Translations under genes and position numbers: made by a program
Assembly: GCA_029261375.1 (NCBI GenBank)
Contig: JAJDBL010000121.1
Location: forward strand, 1 to 7,652
Direction: 5' to 3'
Source: Nitrospirales bacterium
GTDB taxonomy: Bacteria > Nitrospirota > Nitrospiria > Nitrospirales > UBA2166
Length of the DNA stretch: 7,652 bases
Shown: piece by piece, positions 6,774-7,652 of the stretch
How the letters are laid out: every line of letters starts with the position of its first letter
Position numbering within the stretch: position 1 is the stretch's first letter
The notes under the pieces: model-generated
Databases searched by the model: none
Told to the model about the DNA's origin: nothing
Seen by the model: the letters and a program-made list of their open reading frames with translations, nothing else

Positions 6774-7171
6774 CGCGCATCGCCGAACCCATTTGGGTCC
6801 ATGACGATGTCGTGCGTGCGATCCATCATCGTCAACTCACCGAGCATGGCGGTCAAACGGGAATCCGAGACGTATATCTTCTCGCCTCCGCATTAGCGAA
6901 ACCTCAACATCTTTTGGCGTATTCAACAGAATCACCGGACATCGCGAGCCTTGCTGCCTCGTATGCGTTTGGGATTGCCAAGAATCATCCATTCATTGAT
7001 GGCAATAAACGCACAGAGTATGTGGTGTCGTTCGTCTGTTCGAGAATGAATGGATATACCGTCGATGCGTCGCACGAAGAGAAATATCTCACGTTCCTTC
7101 GTCTCGCTGAGGGGATCATGTCTGAAGACCAGTTGGCTAGGTGGTTTAGGGATCATCTCAAACAGGTATAA
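6770..7171 (+). CDS. doc: Doc (death-on-curing, Fic-fold) toxin with non-canonical or lost start codon
   Basis: Doc toxins phosphorylate elongation factor EF-Tu and arrest translation. The active-site motif HPFIDGNKRT (6986-7015) fits the H-x-F-x-[DN]-x-N-K-R signature and keeps the catalytic His and the Asn-Lys-Arg anion site. Other family segments are EHGGQTGIRD, ASALAKPQHLLAY, LAASYAFGIAKNHPF, NGYTVDASHEEKYLTFLRLAEG and LARWFRDHL. The first ordinary in-frame start is GTG 6812 (119 residues). However, the frame upstream still encodes AEPIWVHDDVV, the usual N-terminus of this family, so the gene should begin near 6770. No ATG, GTG or TTG exists in frame between the TGA at 6737-6739 and 6812. 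The ATA at 6770-6772 overlaps the antitoxin stop exactly where an ATG would be expected. I place the start there (133 residues) with low certainty. The toxin may be poorly made, begin at ATA, or begin at 6812 lacking part of its first helix. Confidence 0.8.
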   Translation: MTRIAEPIWVHDDVVRAIHHRQLTEHGGQTGIRDVYLLASALAKPQHLLAYSTESPDIASLAASYAFGIAKNHPFIDGNKRTEYVVSFVCSRMNGYTVDASHEEKYLTFLRLAEGIMSEDQLARWFRDHLKQV

Positions 7172-7255
7172 AGGGCTCGTGCGTGGTGTTGTGGCCGTGC
7201 CTAGCTGGCGGCGCTATAGAAAGCACGCGTACGTTTGGTCATAGTCCCATTGGTC

Positions 7256-7290
7256 GGCCGTCCTCGCTTTTCAGAGGGCGGCCTTTTTTT
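7256..7290 (+). terminator. Intrinsic terminator after the AbrB-Doc module
   Basis: GGCCGTCCTC (7256-7265) pairs with GAGGGCGGCC (7274-7283) over 10 bp with a single G-U pair and an 8-nt loop (GCTTTTCA), followed at once by seven T (7284-7290). This is a textbook rho-independent terminator on the + strand, 84 nt after the doc stop. The 84 nt between (7172-7255) show no gene. Confidence 0.88.
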
Positions 7291-7538
7291 GTCTACATCC
7301 CCTCCCCTTCCGTCCCCCTGTGCGAAGTGAGACCAGAGTGAAGAATGATCTGTGGTTGTGGCCGTGGTCAACAACAGCGGGTGAGGTGCGTGCAACGTGG
7401 CCTGAGTGAACGGGAACCAACCGTAACAGTGTCCTAACCGGACCGTGCGATGCTCAGTGGCGCTCATGGCTACGCCTTGTGGAAAAGGTGAAAGGGCGTA
7501 CGATGGGCGGACGGGAGCGATAGATGGATGGAATCGGA
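7291..7538. other. Gene-free stretch, nothing recognised
   Basis: Between the terminator and the first repeat I see no reading frame with family features on either strand, and no tRNA or other RNA fold I can recognise. An 88-codon open frame on the minus strand (7201-7467) runs across the terminator and has no protein-like pattern. This may be untranslated or decayed DNA between operons. Confidence 0.5.
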
Positions 7539-7587
7539 CATTCAGCGGTCAGCGATGGCAAAAGCGATCAGCCGTCAGCATTCAGCG
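7539..7587. repeat. CAGC-rich short direct repeats
   Basis: CATTCAGCG occurs at 7539-7547 and again at 7579-7587. TCAGC-G/C-GTCAGC occurs at 7542-7553 and 7568-7579. The alternating TCAGC units resemble a common kind of dispersed intergenic repeat built from CAGC/GCTG blocks. Function unknown. Confidence 0.5.
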
Positions 7588-7601
7588 AATAAGGAAGACC
7601 G

Positions 7602-7652
7602 GTGTCATCCTGAGCCCTTCGACTCCGCTCAGGGCAGGCTCCGCGAAGGATC
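7602..7652. repeat. GTCATCCTGAGC-type dispersed extragenic repeat, cut by window edge
   Basis: The end of the window carries GTCATCCTGAGCCCTTCGAC (7603-7622), continuing to GCGAAGGATC at the last base. CCTGAGC (7609-7615) pairs with GCTCAGG (7627-7633). This GTCATCCTGAGC...GAAGGATC pattern is one I recognise from intergenic regions of many environmental bacteria, where it occurs in many copies. Only part of the element may be visible. Confidence 0.65.

Noticed and set aside
7189..7366. 11-bp direct repeat TTGTGGCCGTG (7189-7199 and 7356-7366), considered as attachment sites
   Set aside because: It is short, G/T-biased and encloses only a terminator and no integrase or mobile gene; chance is a sufficient explanation.
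7201..7467. Minus-strand 88-codon open frame
   Set aside because: It crosses the intrinsic terminator, has no ribosome site or family pattern, and its composition looks like random reading of intergenic DNA.
7539..7587. CAGC-rich repeats as a possible CRISPR array
   Set aside because: The units are 9-12 bp, irregularly spaced and without spacers of uniform length; no cas gene is present.

Overview
The window reads as a chromosomal stretch of a free-living bacterium with moderately GC-rich DNA. Three things suggest, without proving, an environmental Nitrospirota-like (Nitrospira-type) or similar genome. They are the degenerate CGTCATTC... and GTCATCCTGAGC... intergenic repeats, a Tat-exported sulfite-oxidase-family protein, and several small toxin-antitoxin modules. 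The taxonomic call is a low-confidence inference from general impression.

Layout, left to right, with every gene on the + strand. (1) At 1-734 is the 3' end of a Ser/Thr-rich, probably secreted protein with one EF-hand/dockerin-like calcium loop; its start lies outside the window. (2) At 735-959 is an intergenic region with a strong hairpin and a good extended -10 promoter. (3) At 960-4327 is a tight purine biosynthesis operon, purH-purD-purE, with gaps of 18 nt and -4 nt. It supplies de novo IMP synthesis steps 2 (PurD), 6 (PurE) and 9-10 (PurH). purK, the usual partner of a class I PurE, is not next door. (4) At 4377-5530 is a molybdopterin-dependent oxidoreductase of the sulfite oxidase/SoxC type with a Tat signal. 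It is broken into two reading frames that meet in a 4-nt GTGA overlap, just after the molybdenum-ligand ECAGN motif, and a short conserved stretch is missing there. (5) At 5531-5728 is a gene-free repeat region with an 86-bp element bounded by CGTCAT/ATGACG.

(6) At 5729-6355 is a complete type II toxin-antitoxin (TA) module: a sigma70-like promoter, a Phd/YefM-family antitoxin and an overlapping RelE/ParE-family toxin. (7) At 6494-7171 is a second, unrelated TA module: its own promoter, an AbrB/MazE-type antitoxin and a Doc (death-on-curing, Fic-fold) toxin. The toxin's homologous reading frame begins well upstream of its first conventional start codon. The junction reads ATAA where an ATGA overlap would be expected, so the toxin start codon looks mutated or non-AUG. 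(8) At 7256-7290 is a clear intrinsic terminator. (9) At 7291-7652 is a gene-free, repeat-rich tail, ending inside a GTCATCCTGAGC-type dispersed repeat cut by the window edge.

The purine operon is conserved housekeeping. From about 4377 onward the window looks like accessory or decaying DNA: a broken oxidoreductase, dispersed repeats and two tandem TA modules. No new large system is evident. The most informative signals are the ATAA junction of the AbrB-Doc pair and the break in the molybdoenzyme.
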